Source of the DNA: Macquaria australasica
Lineage: Eukaryota > Chordata > Actinopteri > Centrarchiformes > Percichthyidae
Reading direction: 5' to 3'
Assembly: GCA_005408345.1 (NCBI GenBank)
Contig: SEMN01000524.1
Coordinates: forward strand, 305,199-369,198
Length of the DNA: 64,000 nucleotides
A program made the translations under genes and the position numbers. The stretch's first letter is position 1, and each line of letters begins with the position of its first letter. Positions 46,377 to 57,305 of this stretch are shown piece by piece. Below the pieces are notes generated by a model. The model was not told the DNA's origin. It saw nothing but the letters and a program-made list of their open reading frames with translations, and did no database searches.

Positions 46377-46945
46377 TTTGAGTACTGAAGACAGAAATAA
46401 TCTGCACACTGTAGCTTTAGCATAGCTACAAGTTCAGAGATCTGTGTCAAGTAAACATCACAGAGCAGAGCAAGCAATATATAGTATACGCAAACATGTT
46501 GATTACTTAAGTGGCTGTGATCAGACTAATTAAAAAGCAATCTACTCCCAAACTAGAGCAGTCAGCTGGACGACAATGTCTAAAAAAAAAAAAAACCTCT
46601 ATAAAAGGGCTATACAAACACAATGAAACTGTTACATCATAAATTATCCAAAAAGCAAGCATTTATCAGAGAGAGTACAACATAGAAAAGATAAGTACAG
46701 TGAATAAAAAATGGAAGATATAATGATAATAAGGTCACCTAAAAAATTACATGAACAGTAAAAAGTACAAAACAAGCAAAGGGTCAAGATTTGTGCATCA
46801 AGTAAATAATAAAAAGGGATGTATTGACAACTGTTGACTCCCAAGAGAATGCATGAGATTGACCATTTTGTGACAATTTCTACTTTTTCTCCACTACACA
46901 CTGTATTTCTGATCAGTAATGATTTGTTGTTATTGACTGCTATGC
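46377..46945. other. Non-coding stretch, no gene recognised
   Basis: AT-rich; poly-A run at about 46580-46594. No gene. Confidence 0.45.
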
Positions 46946-46949
46946 TGAT

Positions 46950-47345
46950 CCCAGTGTCTTTTGCTGCTACTACACTTCCTGATTTCCTACATTTCCCAGA
47001 GTACATTTGGAAAACCTCCAACCTCCTGCAGTTACCCCTTTCCCTCCAGTCCCAGTCATCTGACCTTCCCCACCTACCTGCTCACCTGTTCCCACGTTCC
47101 TCATCAGCCCTGCTGATATTTAACCTGCCCCTTTCCTCTCATTCCCTTCTAGTTCGTCTAAGTTGCCATGTGGCTCATACTTTTGTGTTTCCAGGCCATT
47201 TGTATTTGTATCTGATTTCCCTGGTGTTGACCCTTGCCTTACTCACGAGTCACGAGACCGCTACTCTACCAGTCAGCCTGCATGGTCTGCATTTGGGTCG
47301 AATCCCTGTTAGCCTGCACACACCAGTTGTGACAATAACTCAATA
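46950..47345 (+). repeat. LTR-like or DNA-transposon-like dispersed repeat
   Basis: Ordered blocks CTACTACACTTCCTGATTTCC, CTGCTCACCTGTTCCCACG, CCTCATCAGCCCTGCTGATA, GTGTTGACCCTTGCC, GTCTGCATTTGGGTCGAA and GTTAGCCTGCACACACCAG, ending TTGTGACA. I recognise this as a frequent teleost repeat. A 221-codon frame that includes it (46834-47499) is a by-product of its pyrimidine bias. Class unresolved. Confidence 0.45.
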
Positions 47346-49080
47346 TCTCAAAGTAGTATTTTTTAATTTATTGAGCAGCTCTGTTTGCAAGTGTTCACCC
47401 CGTGCTCAACTGAGAAGATATCGGGGTCAGGTGAGGCTGAGACGTGAGTCACTGGTCTGGGAGAGACGGTGGCAGCCTGCTGTGAGTTGTTTTCATTAGT
47501 TGATTTTTACCTCAGGTTTAACACAGCTTATCCTACTGTGTGGAGGTTAAGGCTTCAGACTTTACTGGAGGAAGTTTGGGATTGCTGGTGGGTTTAAGGC
47601 TCACAGCATTAACTAAAGATAAACCCTCTTACTATTGTGGTATAATACAAACGTTTAATTCAAGATATGCTGAAGTGCTGAATCAAATTAGGAAATCTAC
47701 CCATCTGCTCTGTCTAAACTTCCATTTTTTTTTCTTGCCCTAGATACAACACTTACTAAAGACAAATATGACTTTCATTACTGCCTCAAAGGGGTAAATG
47801 AGGGTTACAAGCCTTTCTTTGATGGAGAATGCCTTCTGGAGCACAGCTGAACACTAATCTGTGTGGCAGATACACCAGAGAAGCACACAAGTCATAAAAA
47901 CAAGGCATCTGCCAGAGGCCTTGTACTGAATCACTGCACTAAACGAGAAATGTATTAATAAATGAGAATTTGCTTGATAGTGCAATCTGTATGGATGAAC
48001 TCAGATGAGATACATGAGTGGCATCCAGTACTCCCTTCAATGTGCCCTTGCAGTATTATTACTTGGGGATTTAGCTGATGATGTCCTCATCCTGAGTGAC
48101 TTGTAATGAATGAACAAGTAGGTGTGGAGTGTCTCACTCAAGGACACTGACAGCGACACTTTGCTCATCAGAAAACTGACGGGATCAGTCGTTTGTTCAT
48201 ATGGCTTAAAATTACCTTTCTTCAACAAGTCTGCATAACCAAACTACAAATTCACCACGTCAGAGCCAAAACGACCCGTGTGACTGTTCCGAGTATGACT
48301 CACATGGATCCTCAAGATGCCATAGTACACTTCCAGCCAATCATGAGTGCAATCATATCATCAGCACTCAGCTAGTCATATGAATGTTGATGATGGTTTT
48401 GACTCTTTCAATTATTTCAAAACAAGGGTCTTCTGTGATTTAAAATAATTTCATCCAAGATTAACAAATCAGGTTAGCTAGCTAAGAATCTTAAGGAGCA
48501 TTTCTGGCTGGCTTACATCATATTAGCTGACCCGGGAAAATGTATGTGGATAATTGAGTTGATTGACTTGATTTGATTGTTGATGGTTTGACCTGAGCCT
48601 GGATGGTTTAGTGCTTTGAAACTGGCTCAAAGTTTACCTACAACTTTTATCAGAGCAGCAGGTTCAGTGTTGACAGGCTCTGCTGCATCACGTGACACCT
48701 GATTATTTTATTCTTGAGACTTTAGCTGATACTCTCATCTCCAGAAACTTGATAAAGAGTGCAGCAGCAGCAGGCAGTATTAGCATCAAGGTTAAGTCTG
48801 CATCGCTGTAAGGAAAGTGAATCAGCAGAATATGAATATTCTCCCCTGAAATCTAATTATTTTTGGATTGTTTCATGTTCCTGCTTCATGCTACCTGTGG
48901 CAGACTCACTGATTACTGATGCTGCTTTCAGAGGCAGTGGGGCAGAATCATTAGGAATAATTCATTTGTTTATGTCATCAGTAAAACACACTGTACAAAG
49001 CCACAGTTCACTGTCTGGCCTGATTGTTCTGTCAGAAAGAAAATAGGCCACCTCTTAGAAATGATTACACCACTGCTGCT
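47346..49080. other. Non-coding stretch, no gene recognised
   Basis: No coding domain, RNA gene or element core is recognised. Confidence 0.45.
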
Positions 49081-49094
49081 GCTGAGTTGTGTTT

Positions 49095-49375
49095 GTGTGT
49101 GTGCAGCTATCTTTGTGAGGACCAATTTGAGTTTTAGAGCTTGGGAGTGAGGACATTTTTGGAACGTGAGGACATTTTGGCCGGTCCTCACTTTCGGACA
49201 GACCTTCAAAGGGCTGTTTGAGGGTTCAGACCTGGTTTTAAGGTTCAGGTTAGAATTAGGTTTAGGTTAGGGGTACGGTAAGGATTGGGGTTAGGCATTT
49301 AGTTGTGAATGCATTATGCCAATGAAAGTCCCCCAGTATAGAAGTACAGGGTTGCGTGTGTGTGTAACTGTGTGA
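49095..49375 (+). repeat. Dispersed repeat with TTAGG-like internal sequence
   Basis: TTTGTGAGGACCAATTTGAG, GTGAGGACATTTTGGCC, GGTCCTCACTTTCGGACAG, GACCTTCAAAGGGCTGTTTG, then repeated GGTTTAGGTTAGGGGTA-type units, then GAATGCATTATGCCAATGA. The two short GT runs at its borders (about 49093 and 49353) complete a unit I remember as widespread in teleosts. Local TTAGG-like units resemble the vertebrate telomere repeat but are interrupted. Confidence 0.5.
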
Positions 49376-49639
49376 GTTACAGAATAATATCTACACAGAT
49401 TTTTTTAGTGTTATGAACAATGTGTAAACAAGCTGTTTTCAGTCTCCACCTTGCAGATCATTTGTCAGGAAAGGAGCAAAAAAAAAAAGCACAGTTGGGG
49501 GACGTAACACACTCTCATCATATTTCAAGCTGACAGCCACCAAATACTTGACCTGATAGCACCAGCAGAGGTATGACTAAGACTGAGACACAGAGTAATC
49601 CAAAAAACAAACAAAAACTAAAAATGACACTCTAGGAAT

Positions 49640-49830
49640 GGTAATGTCTGTTGGTCAGTGTACTAGTCCATCTGTTGGTTCAACGATTTTACTCCTGAGT
49701 GAAAATCTTAACAACTATTGGTTAGATTGGATTTAAATTTGGTACAAATATCCATGTGTTTGTCACATCATGAATCCTGATGATTTTGGTGATCCCCTCA
49801 GGCCCTGTACCCCCAACACTGACTTCTCTA
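49640..49830 (+). repeat. Dispersed repeat R, copy 2 (diverged)
   Basis: Matches repeat R at 20380 in ATGAATCCTGATGATTTTGG, TGATCCCCTCAGG and the upstream ACAAATATCCATGTGTTTG-type segment; it extends further left (ATTGGTTAGATTGGATTT). Confidence 0.45.
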
Positions 49831-51100
49831 ATGGTTGAATCATTAATTTCAGTCCAGTGTTTTGCTAGTCAATTTATTCACATATATAATGTATATCACC
49901 TGTCTAGGACACATGACCATGGCTCACTAATACATTGTGGAGAGCAGACAGTGACTTATGCGGAAATATGTAATTTACTATAATACAGCATTGCAGAAAT
50001 AATGTTAATGTATTTATTTGTCTGAATGCTGTGAAATAATGTTACATATGGCAAACTCTTATTTTGACAATAATATACATACTGTAAATATTGGCCAGTA
50101 AGCACAATCGCTGCCTACAAGTGAAAATCAAATAATTAATTTCTATTTTGGCTTAAAATACTCCTTATTTGCTTCAGAGCCAATAATAATAATTCTTTTT
50201 TTATTAATCAGTTGTGTTATCAGAATGGAAAAAAAAACCCAACTAATTGTGTCTTCTCTTTGGCAAGCCATCTTCGAACCAGCTGCCTAGGTGTTGTAGT
50301 GTCTACCTGCAGGACGTCCTGCTTATCACCACTGCTGTACCACCGTATTATCGTTGATGGTCTGAGGCAGGAGACCAGAAGTGTTGTTTCACACCATCTG
50401 GCTCTCAGTCAGGAAGCAAACTGGTTGATTAAAGAACACAATTAACACAGAGCAGGTTTGGTCGAGTCCCCCAGCGGGGATTAAAGGATGCACCCGGTCA
50501 ATTGTACACACTCACACTGGGGAGCTGCCTCTACAGTCTGATGGGGGGGGGACACAAGTGACAGGTGAAAGATTTAATTTCCTGTAAGCTGTGGAGGACT
50601 GACCGAGCAGATTAGACAATTCAGGTTCACTGGTGTTGTGACTGAATTAGAGTCAGGGATACATTTTTCACCACTGCAGCTTCTTCTGGTGTTGGTATAA
50701 AACGATGCAGGGGGATAATACAGACAGACACACAACATCCAGGAAAAACAGTAAAGTTTCATCAAAACTGATTGGGCGTGCAGCCAATTAGCTCTTCCTG
50801 ACAACAGATATAATTTACAGCCAATCACATTGTGCAAGCAGAAAGGAAAAACATACATTTGTCAGTGCAGACTAATATTATCAGATTCAAATGTAAAGAC
50901 TGGATGTTTTACATGTGATCAACAGAAAATGATGACAACATACAGAACATTCAGTTTAGAAATTCCAAATGATTGAAATTGTGTCACAGGAAGTTTATTT
51001 GATTTTAAATAGGATTCATTATTCCTCTAAATTTACTATTGAAAATGTTACTCTGTTTAAAAGAGCACATAGTGACTCGATCAGGACTCAAAGCACATAG
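49831..51100. other. Non-coding stretch, no gene recognised
   Basis: Poly-A run at about 50228-50236 and G-run at about 50543-50551. A frame at 50212-50445 shows no recognisable domain. Confidence 0.45.
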
Positions 51101-51111
51101 TTCAGGATGTC

Positions 51112-51290
51112 TGGGGCTTTACTTTGAACTTTCCTGTCTTGACTAGTAACTTGTTAGCCTTGACTTGTTGGACTTGGGAATTTCCTGTCCTGACTTGGAA
51201 GTTGACTCTGGACTTTCCTGTCTTGACTGGAGACTTGACTTGGGACCTTTCTGTCTTGACTTAGGACATGACTCTGTTGTGTCTCGTCAA
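51112..51290. repeat. Minisatellite, ~30-nt degenerate units
   Basis: GGACTTTCCTGTCTTGACT/GGGACCTTTCTGTCTTGACT-type phrases recur near 51125, 51180, 51211 and 51243, separated by ACTTG..GACTTGG-type links. Confidence 0.55.
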
Positions 51291-51690
51291 CGTTGTTAAG
51301 TTTGTCATGTCCTGTTTTATTGTGTAGTAACTCTTTCCTCTCGTTTCAGACCCTGACTTCCTCCCTTTGTGTGATTTTCCCGCCAGTGTGATTGTCTACC
51401 CCGCCCCTGATTGTGTTCACCTGCTCTCCCCTACCTCATGTATTAATAGTCTGCGTCTCCTGTGCCAGTTCGTCTTGTTTTTGTTCGTCAACAGACCCCC
51501 AACCAAGCGTACCAGCGAGTTCCCTTCATGTCAGGTTCTATCTGTGTTCATGTTTCTTGATTCTCCTAGTGAGTGTTTTTGTTGTACTTTGATTATCCTC
51601 GTTGTGAGCGCTTTTGTTTGTTTTTTGGGACATCTCAGTAAAGCTGTTGTGAAACTTAAAGCCCTTGTTACGAAAAGCCTTCGAGGCAGC
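51291..51690 (+). repeat. LTR-like dispersed repeat, + orientation
   Basis: TTTGTCATGTCCTGTTTTAT, a C/T-rich body (GATTGTGTTCACCTGC), TATTAATAGTCTGC as a possible TATA region and CAGTAAAGCTGTTGTGAAAC near 51640. Similar in build to the oppositely oriented block at 51715-52110. Class unresolved. Confidence 0.35.
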
Positions 51691-51699
51691 TCTGCCACG

Positions 51700-52190
51700 A
51701 CAAGCCATTAGGGAAGCAGGGAGAGGACCCAAATGCGGACAGATGCAGGCAGGCGAGGAGGCTGAAGAGTCCAAAGGTTTATTTTAACTTCAAGGAAAAA
51801 CTTACAATAGCGAGAACTGACTCGCAGGGGAACACCAGGAACACAACGCGACACGAGAAGATCACGAGGAACATCACACACCACCACCAACAGCAACAAT
51901 GACTCGACAAAGAACAAAAGAAAGGGGCTGGTATAAATATGAGACACAACGAGGAAACGAGAAACAGGTGAGAGACAAGACACAGGTGAACCTAATCAAA
52001 CTGGTGGAAAACAGAACAAAGACAGGAAGTAAATCAAAACCATGAACCAAGAACAGACCTTCAAAATAAAACAGGAAACAGAATAAAATAGTGTACACCA
52101 GTCCTTGGGATCATGACAGCCCTGGTCTCATGAGTCGTGCATTTGAGTCCGCCGGTCCTGTGTCGAAGTTCGTGACAGACTCAGCATAAT
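51700..52190 (-). repeat. LTR-like dispersed repeat, - orientation
   Basis: On the minus strand: GTCATGATCCCAAGGACTGG, CCTGTTTTATTTTGAAGG, GTTCACCTGTGTCTTGTC, ATATTTATACCAGCCCC (TATA-like), AAAATAAACCTTTGGACTC (poly-A-like) and CCGCATTTGGGTCCTCTCC. This is the same architecture as 46950-47345 and, in reverse, 51291-51690. No target duplication was confirmed. Confidence 0.4.
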
Positions 52191-52632
52191 GGTCTTGACC
52201 TGGGATTAGACCTGGGACTTCAAAGCAAAGACTTGAGACTTGTCAAACAATGGCTCCTCTGAATTAATCACAAATTAACAAAGTAAAGATGGAAAGATGA
52301 TCAATGTGTTAAGAGCAGTGGCTTGAAAGTAGCAATGCTCATGGCTAGATAAAGCTAGCATACATGTTTACCTCACCCTCTGAATCTCCACTGCAGCCAA
52401 TCACTGGACAGAGTGTGCTGCTCTCAGCCTTAAATGAAAACACCATGATCTTCATGTTGACTGGTCCTTCTTTCAGGACAGATTCAGTCAGACTCATTGG
52501 ACGTTAGCAGACTGATTACTGACAGTCACATTGACTTTCTGTCTGTTTGGTCTCTTCATCCAATCAACTGCTTGTCTGTTTTACCGGCATCTCCGTGTTT
52601 CAAGACCAACCAGTTTCACTTTGTTGAAAAAC

Positions 52633-52680
<48 letters not shown>

Positions 52681-53095
52681 TGTGCTTGTCTACAACATTA
52701 CAACATCATACTTGATGGTAAATTGCTCCCATAATTACCATTTTCACCATCTGTCTGGTTGGTGAGAGGATTCTGGAGAGGAAGGAACAGAGGGTACCCT
52801 GTAGGGGTGTGTGTGTGGTTTCAAAGCTAGCACAGAAGGTCTTTACTAGAGGAAACCATGACAACACGGTTGTTACCTCCCCATTCATCACACTCAGCTG
52901 CTGGTGTGTGTGTTTGGTTTATAACTTTGCCCTCTCCTATTTCTAATAGCAGTAAGTGTGTGTGTGAGATTTGGACAGTCGGCTCAGGTTAGAGGTTCTT
53001 GTGTGTGTGTGTGTCAGTGATAAACTAAACAAAGCCTGTCTCCGTCTTTGTCCTTAGCCTTTTCACCTCTCTGTCTCTCTGAGGGCCAACAGAGA
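52191..53095. other. Non-coding stretch with (TC)n run
   Basis: A TC run of about 24 units lies at about 52631-52678. No LINE sequence abuts this run, unlike the TC runs at 12082 and 61892. Short GT runs at about 52806 and 53002. Confidence 0.55.
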
Positions 53096-53475
53096 CAACC
53101 TGTGTCTCTGTGATACCAACACACACACAATAGCAAAAAAACTTAAATACACATATGAGAGACTGTGTCAACAAGTCACACACTTTGAAATCTCAACACA
53201 CACAACAAGTGTGTGTTGAGGTTTAGTGTGTTTATGATGTTGGTGTAGGTGTGTGTGTGTGTGTGTGTGTGTTGATGTTGGTGTGTGTGTGTGTGTTGAT
53301 GAGGTGTGTGTGTGTGTGTGTGTGTTGTTGATGTTGGTGTAGCAAAGACAATATTGCCAAAGCATCAGGCAATATTGACAATAAAATAAACATAAAAAGG
53401 CAATTCATAAAATCAAGAAAAAGCAAAAAAACGTATATACACGTGTGTGTGTGTGTGTGTGTGGTGAGGGGGTTG
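53096..53475. repeat. GT/CA-rich compound microsatellite cluster
   Basis: Successive runs of TGTGTG (about 53250-53270, 53282-53297, 53306-53323 and 53442-53462) separated by GTTGATGTTGGTGT-type spacers that themselves repeat. There is a CA run at about 53121-53128. No coding content. Confidence 0.8.
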
Positions 53476-53654
53476 TGTCAAGATACTTTTTCATATTCAG
53501 TGATGTTTTATTATGTGTCCCTGAGTTTGTGACATGCAGTATCATATTGTGCAGCTCAGTCTGCTGCAGGTCCTTCTCCTGTTGCTTTTCACTATCACTG
53601 AGTTTGGGATTAACAAATTCAATTTCTTAAAGTAATTTACTCTGATATGACTGT
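53476..53654. other. Short non-coding spacer
   Basis: Nothing recognisable. Confidence 0.4.
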
Positions 53655-55262
53655 ATCTGTCACATTTTAAGAGGAAGAGCATCTCTGTCTCTGCCTCACC
53701 TGTCCTGCAGTGACCACAGACTCTGTCCTCTGTTGGTAGCCAGGACTTCTTGTGTCATCCTCTCTGTGGCTGGACTGTGGTCACTGAGTCTGTATTTGGT
53801 CAGGATCTGTCTCTGCTTTGGATCTCTGACAGTAAAAAAATACTGTGCCAATCTGTATTCATGGTTTAGGGTCAGATAGCAGTTCAGTTTGTTTTGAGTT
53901 TTGGTTTGATCGGTCCAGTGTTCCAGATAGGCATCTTTTGTTAATTTAATAATTTGGTTTACTCTGATCAGTGGTTGGAGAGCAGTGCTGGCTGTTATTT
54001 GATCAGTAAGTCTCAGGACCATCTGACAGAAGGGACTCTTTTTGGGGTTCAGATCTTGTGTTTGTAGTGCCTGAAAACGCAGCGTGTCTTGGGGGCTCAG
54101 TGTGAGATGTGTTCTTTTTTTAATGTTAATGATCGATGGGTAACGACCTCATTCTGCCCTACATGCACTGGTTGGTGTTTTTCTTTGGACGTTTAATATG
54201 GACCTACAGAGTTCTGCATGCAGGGCCTCTATAGGATGCTGGTCCCATCTAGTGTAGTCCTGATGACTCAATGGACCCCAAACTTCACTACCATAGAGGG
54301 CAATTGGTTGGATTACACTGTCAAATATTTTAGTCCAAATTCTAATTGGTATGTCTATTTTGTAAAATTTTCTTTTAATTGCATAAAATGCTCTACATGC
54401 TTTTAGTTTCAGTACGTTCACTGCCAGACCAAAGCTACCTGAGCCCAGGTGATCATAGTGTAGGGTGTGATCCAGGTGGGTGTTTCCTAATTTGAACTGA
54501 TATTTACTTTCCTGAGTTCTGGGTTTCTTTTGAAAGATCATGATTTTAGATTTGTTAAAGTTGACTGTCAGGGCCCAGTTCTGACGGTACTCCTCCAGGA
54601 GGTCCAGGTGCTGCTGTAGTCCTTGTTGTGTGGATGACAGCAACACCAGGTCATCAGCATAGAGCAGGAATTTAACTTCCTTATTGTTAAGGGTTAGGCC
54701 AGGGGTTCCAGATTGCTCCAACAGTACTGCTAGCTCATTAATGTAGATGTTAAATAGAACTGGAGACAATCTGTTGCCCTGAAAGACGCCTCTTCCTTGA
54801 GTGAAGACATCTGTAGTTTTGTTACCAATTTTAACTCCACATTTATTATTGACATACATTGACTTAATTATTTCGTAAATTTTTCCCCCTACTCCAATTT
54901 GGAGAATTTTATAATATAGTCCCTCTTGCCAAATAGAATCAAAAGCCTTTTTAAAATCAATAAAACATGCAAAAATGTTACCCTTATCTTTTGTGGTGTA
55001 CGTGATGATTAATTAGAGTGTGTAGAGTGTAAACGTGGTCAGTGGTCAGTGACTTTACTCAGGATATTGTGTTCCATAAGGAAGGCCAGCATCCGGGCAT
55101 TGATAATGCTGCAGAAAACTTTCCCCAGATTACTGCTCACACAAACGCCTCCGTAGTTGTTGTGGTCAAATTTATCTCCACTCTTATGTGTTGGGGAAAT
55201 AAGCCCCCTGCTCCAGATCTCAGGAAAGCAACCTGACTGAAGGACGAGGTTGAGGAGCTATA
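53655..55262 (-). pseudogene. Non-LTR retrotransposon remnant (probably I/Nimb-like), RT region
   Basis: Minus-strand translation in pieces: fingers region with GLISPTHKSGDKFDHNNYGG and NLGKVFCSIINARMLAFL (about 55230-55080); FIDFKKAFDSIWQEGLYYK (about 54975-54920, catalytic Asp); QGRGVFQGNRLSPVLFNIYI; FLLYADDLVLLS (YADD present); NFNKSKIMIFQKK; and QPIALYGSEVWGPLS in the frame 54859-54149. The frame 54022-53696 continues with HWTDQTKTQNKLNCYLTLN and YRLSDHSPATER, and a zinc-finger-like CGHCRTGEAETEML follows near 53690. The GVRQG motif is altered to GVFQG. There is no endonuclease part, poly-A end or 3' tail here, so both ends are lost. The clade is from memory of fish repeats and not certain. 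Confidence 0.65.
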
Positions 55263-56555
55263 TATGGTGAAATGTTTGACTTTTTGGTTAATTCTCTGAG
55301 AGTCAGTGAACATTGATTTGGTGTTTGCAGGTCAAAAGAAGTTGTACAGTTAAGTGTGCTAAAAAGTGTTGATTCAAAAGTATTTACCAGGTATCCAGGT
55401 GGTCATCTCAGTCACTGGTAGATACAAAAAATGATTAAGACCAATGCAAAAGCCACTGCCAGATGTAAATAATAAAATCCAGACAAAAACTGGAAACTAT
55501 ATTCTGGTAAACAATGTAACAATATTCAAATACGTAATTTGGATATGAACAGATATAAACAGCATTTTAATTTTTGGGATAATTTTTTGCTACAAATGTC
55601 ACACTATTTTCTCTCAGTCAAACTGAAACACCGACATCATACACACCATGCTGCAATCAGTGACACTGTCCAGTAAAAGTAGGTCCAATGTCCACTGAGA
55701 ATAAATGTCCACACAAACCCATCCAGAAATCATATAAGAAAGGTGCTCCTCATGACTTCAGATCTTATCATATAATCACCAGTTTCAGACATTTGCTTCA
55801 GTTTCAAAATCAATCCAGGTGATTGTTGTCTGTACAGGTTGGACAGGACCTACTACAGTAGCAGCCAAAGTAGCAGGACTTTCCAAAATGCAGATTTGCC
55901 TAAATGTAAAGTCTCTAGGCTAAAAACATGGAGGTGTGTTTGATATCCAGATGTTCTGCAAGGTTTATCCCCACTAACCTTTCATTAGTTCTCACCGACA
56001 TTCACTGGGCTCCGTCGGGGCTTCTGGAGAAGATCTGCTACCACTCTAGCCAGTGTGCACCACCTGTCTTTACACTTGTCTTGTCTTTTTTTGACAGTGT
56101 GAAATTCATGCTTTAGAAATGCACGAATGTATAAATGCCTGTATTTATTGACAATTATTTAATATTTTATGATCTATTATATTTGTTACAGTTTTTCTTT
56201 AAATACATAAAGCAAAGCTATTTTTTCTCGTTTGGTAATGTCGCCTTTCCGAAGGCGTCTGTCATGCAGAATAAGGAATTCTATACTTTTCCTTCTGCTA
56301 ATATCCACTATACAGGAAATACAGATTCAAAGGATACCTCATCAATCATAAATGAGATGCAACTGTGTTTTCAATATGCTTTTAAAACATAAAAATGGCA
56401 TATAAACAAAGAGTTTTGGAAATGTGTCTGCTGAAGAGCAGACTGCTTGAAGATGCTCTGTTAATGGTCTCTGTGATGTTGGAACATGTCACTTGGGAAT
56501 GTTGTCCAAAGGATCCAGACTCTAAATTGGGACACAGCATTTATTCATTTATTTA
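55263..56555. other. Non-coding stretch, no gene recognised
   Basis: AT-rich sequence without coding domain. It forms the outer flank of the 3' (left) end of Tx1-like copy 2 and is not TC-rich: near the junction it reads TTATTCATTTATTTACTC. Confidence 0.45.
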
Positions 56556-56559
56556 CTCA

Positions 56560-57305
56560 CCGCTTAGTAAAAACCACTCCAAAGAGACTAAAAACCAATG
56601 TTAAAAGAGTGAAGAGCTCCGTGAGTCTCTCGCACTCAGTAAAAACATGGTAAACAGTCTCGCGGCTTTCACAGAACGGACATCTGCTAGAAACAACAGG
56701 GTTAAGAACAGAGATAAAAGCATTGGAGGCAATGGCACCATGTAAAATCCTCCACTGGAGGTCGGCAGTCTGTTTTTTGAGGGGAGGTTTGTATAAAATC
56801 CTCCACTGTGGGCTGGGGTTGGTTTCCCCAGACAGTCTTTGAGTCCACACAGTGGGGGGCCTGTTGCTCAGTCCATTCCTGTTGATAACTTTGACACAGT
56901 TGAAGTAGATAGTCTTTTTATCAGCTCTGTGCAGAGTCATCTTGTTCGGGTTATTGACATTGAGCAGGGGGCCGGTCAGGTCTCCCAACCCTGGGCTCAG
57001 GTAGATCTCTGGAAAAGGGTCTGTTGGATCCGGTGTGGCCCCTCCCTGGCTGTAGTTCATCAGGAGGCTCCTCTCCTTTCCTGAAAGCCTCTGCCTCCAG
57101 AGCTCCAGGATCCTCTGGGCCACCCGGACCGAGTGCAGACCCAGCAGAGAGCCCAGGGCCACAGCATCGTTCAGCGCCGGCCCCACTGCATCTACCAGCT
57201 GCTGGAGGCACAGGGTCCTGGACCTGCAGAGCGCCACCGTCAGGCCAGGAATGACGCTACCTGCGATGTCCAGCCTGGCCCCGTGTATCAGTGGCTCTTA
57301 ACAAC
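56560..57305 (-). pseudogene. Tx1-like ORF2 C-terminal region (copy 2), cut off
   Basis: Frame resuming at EPLIHGARLD near 57302, running through LNNVNNPNK-like text (LLNVNNPNK) and the zinc-knuckle-like CPFCESRETVYHVFTEC, and ending at GVVFTKR where element sequence stops. It is in a different frame from the main ORF2 part (57257-60154), through the same frameshift as in copy 1. Confidence 0.7.

Noticed and set aside
46834..47499. 221-codon + strand frame
   Set aside because: Hydrophobic, Leu/Ser-rich artefact crossing a known-looking dispersed repeat; no ATG context, domain or splice support.
49095..49375. Interstitial telomere or chromosome fusion site
   Set aside because: TTAGG units are few, interrupted, and embedded in a repeat with conserved non-telomeric flanks.
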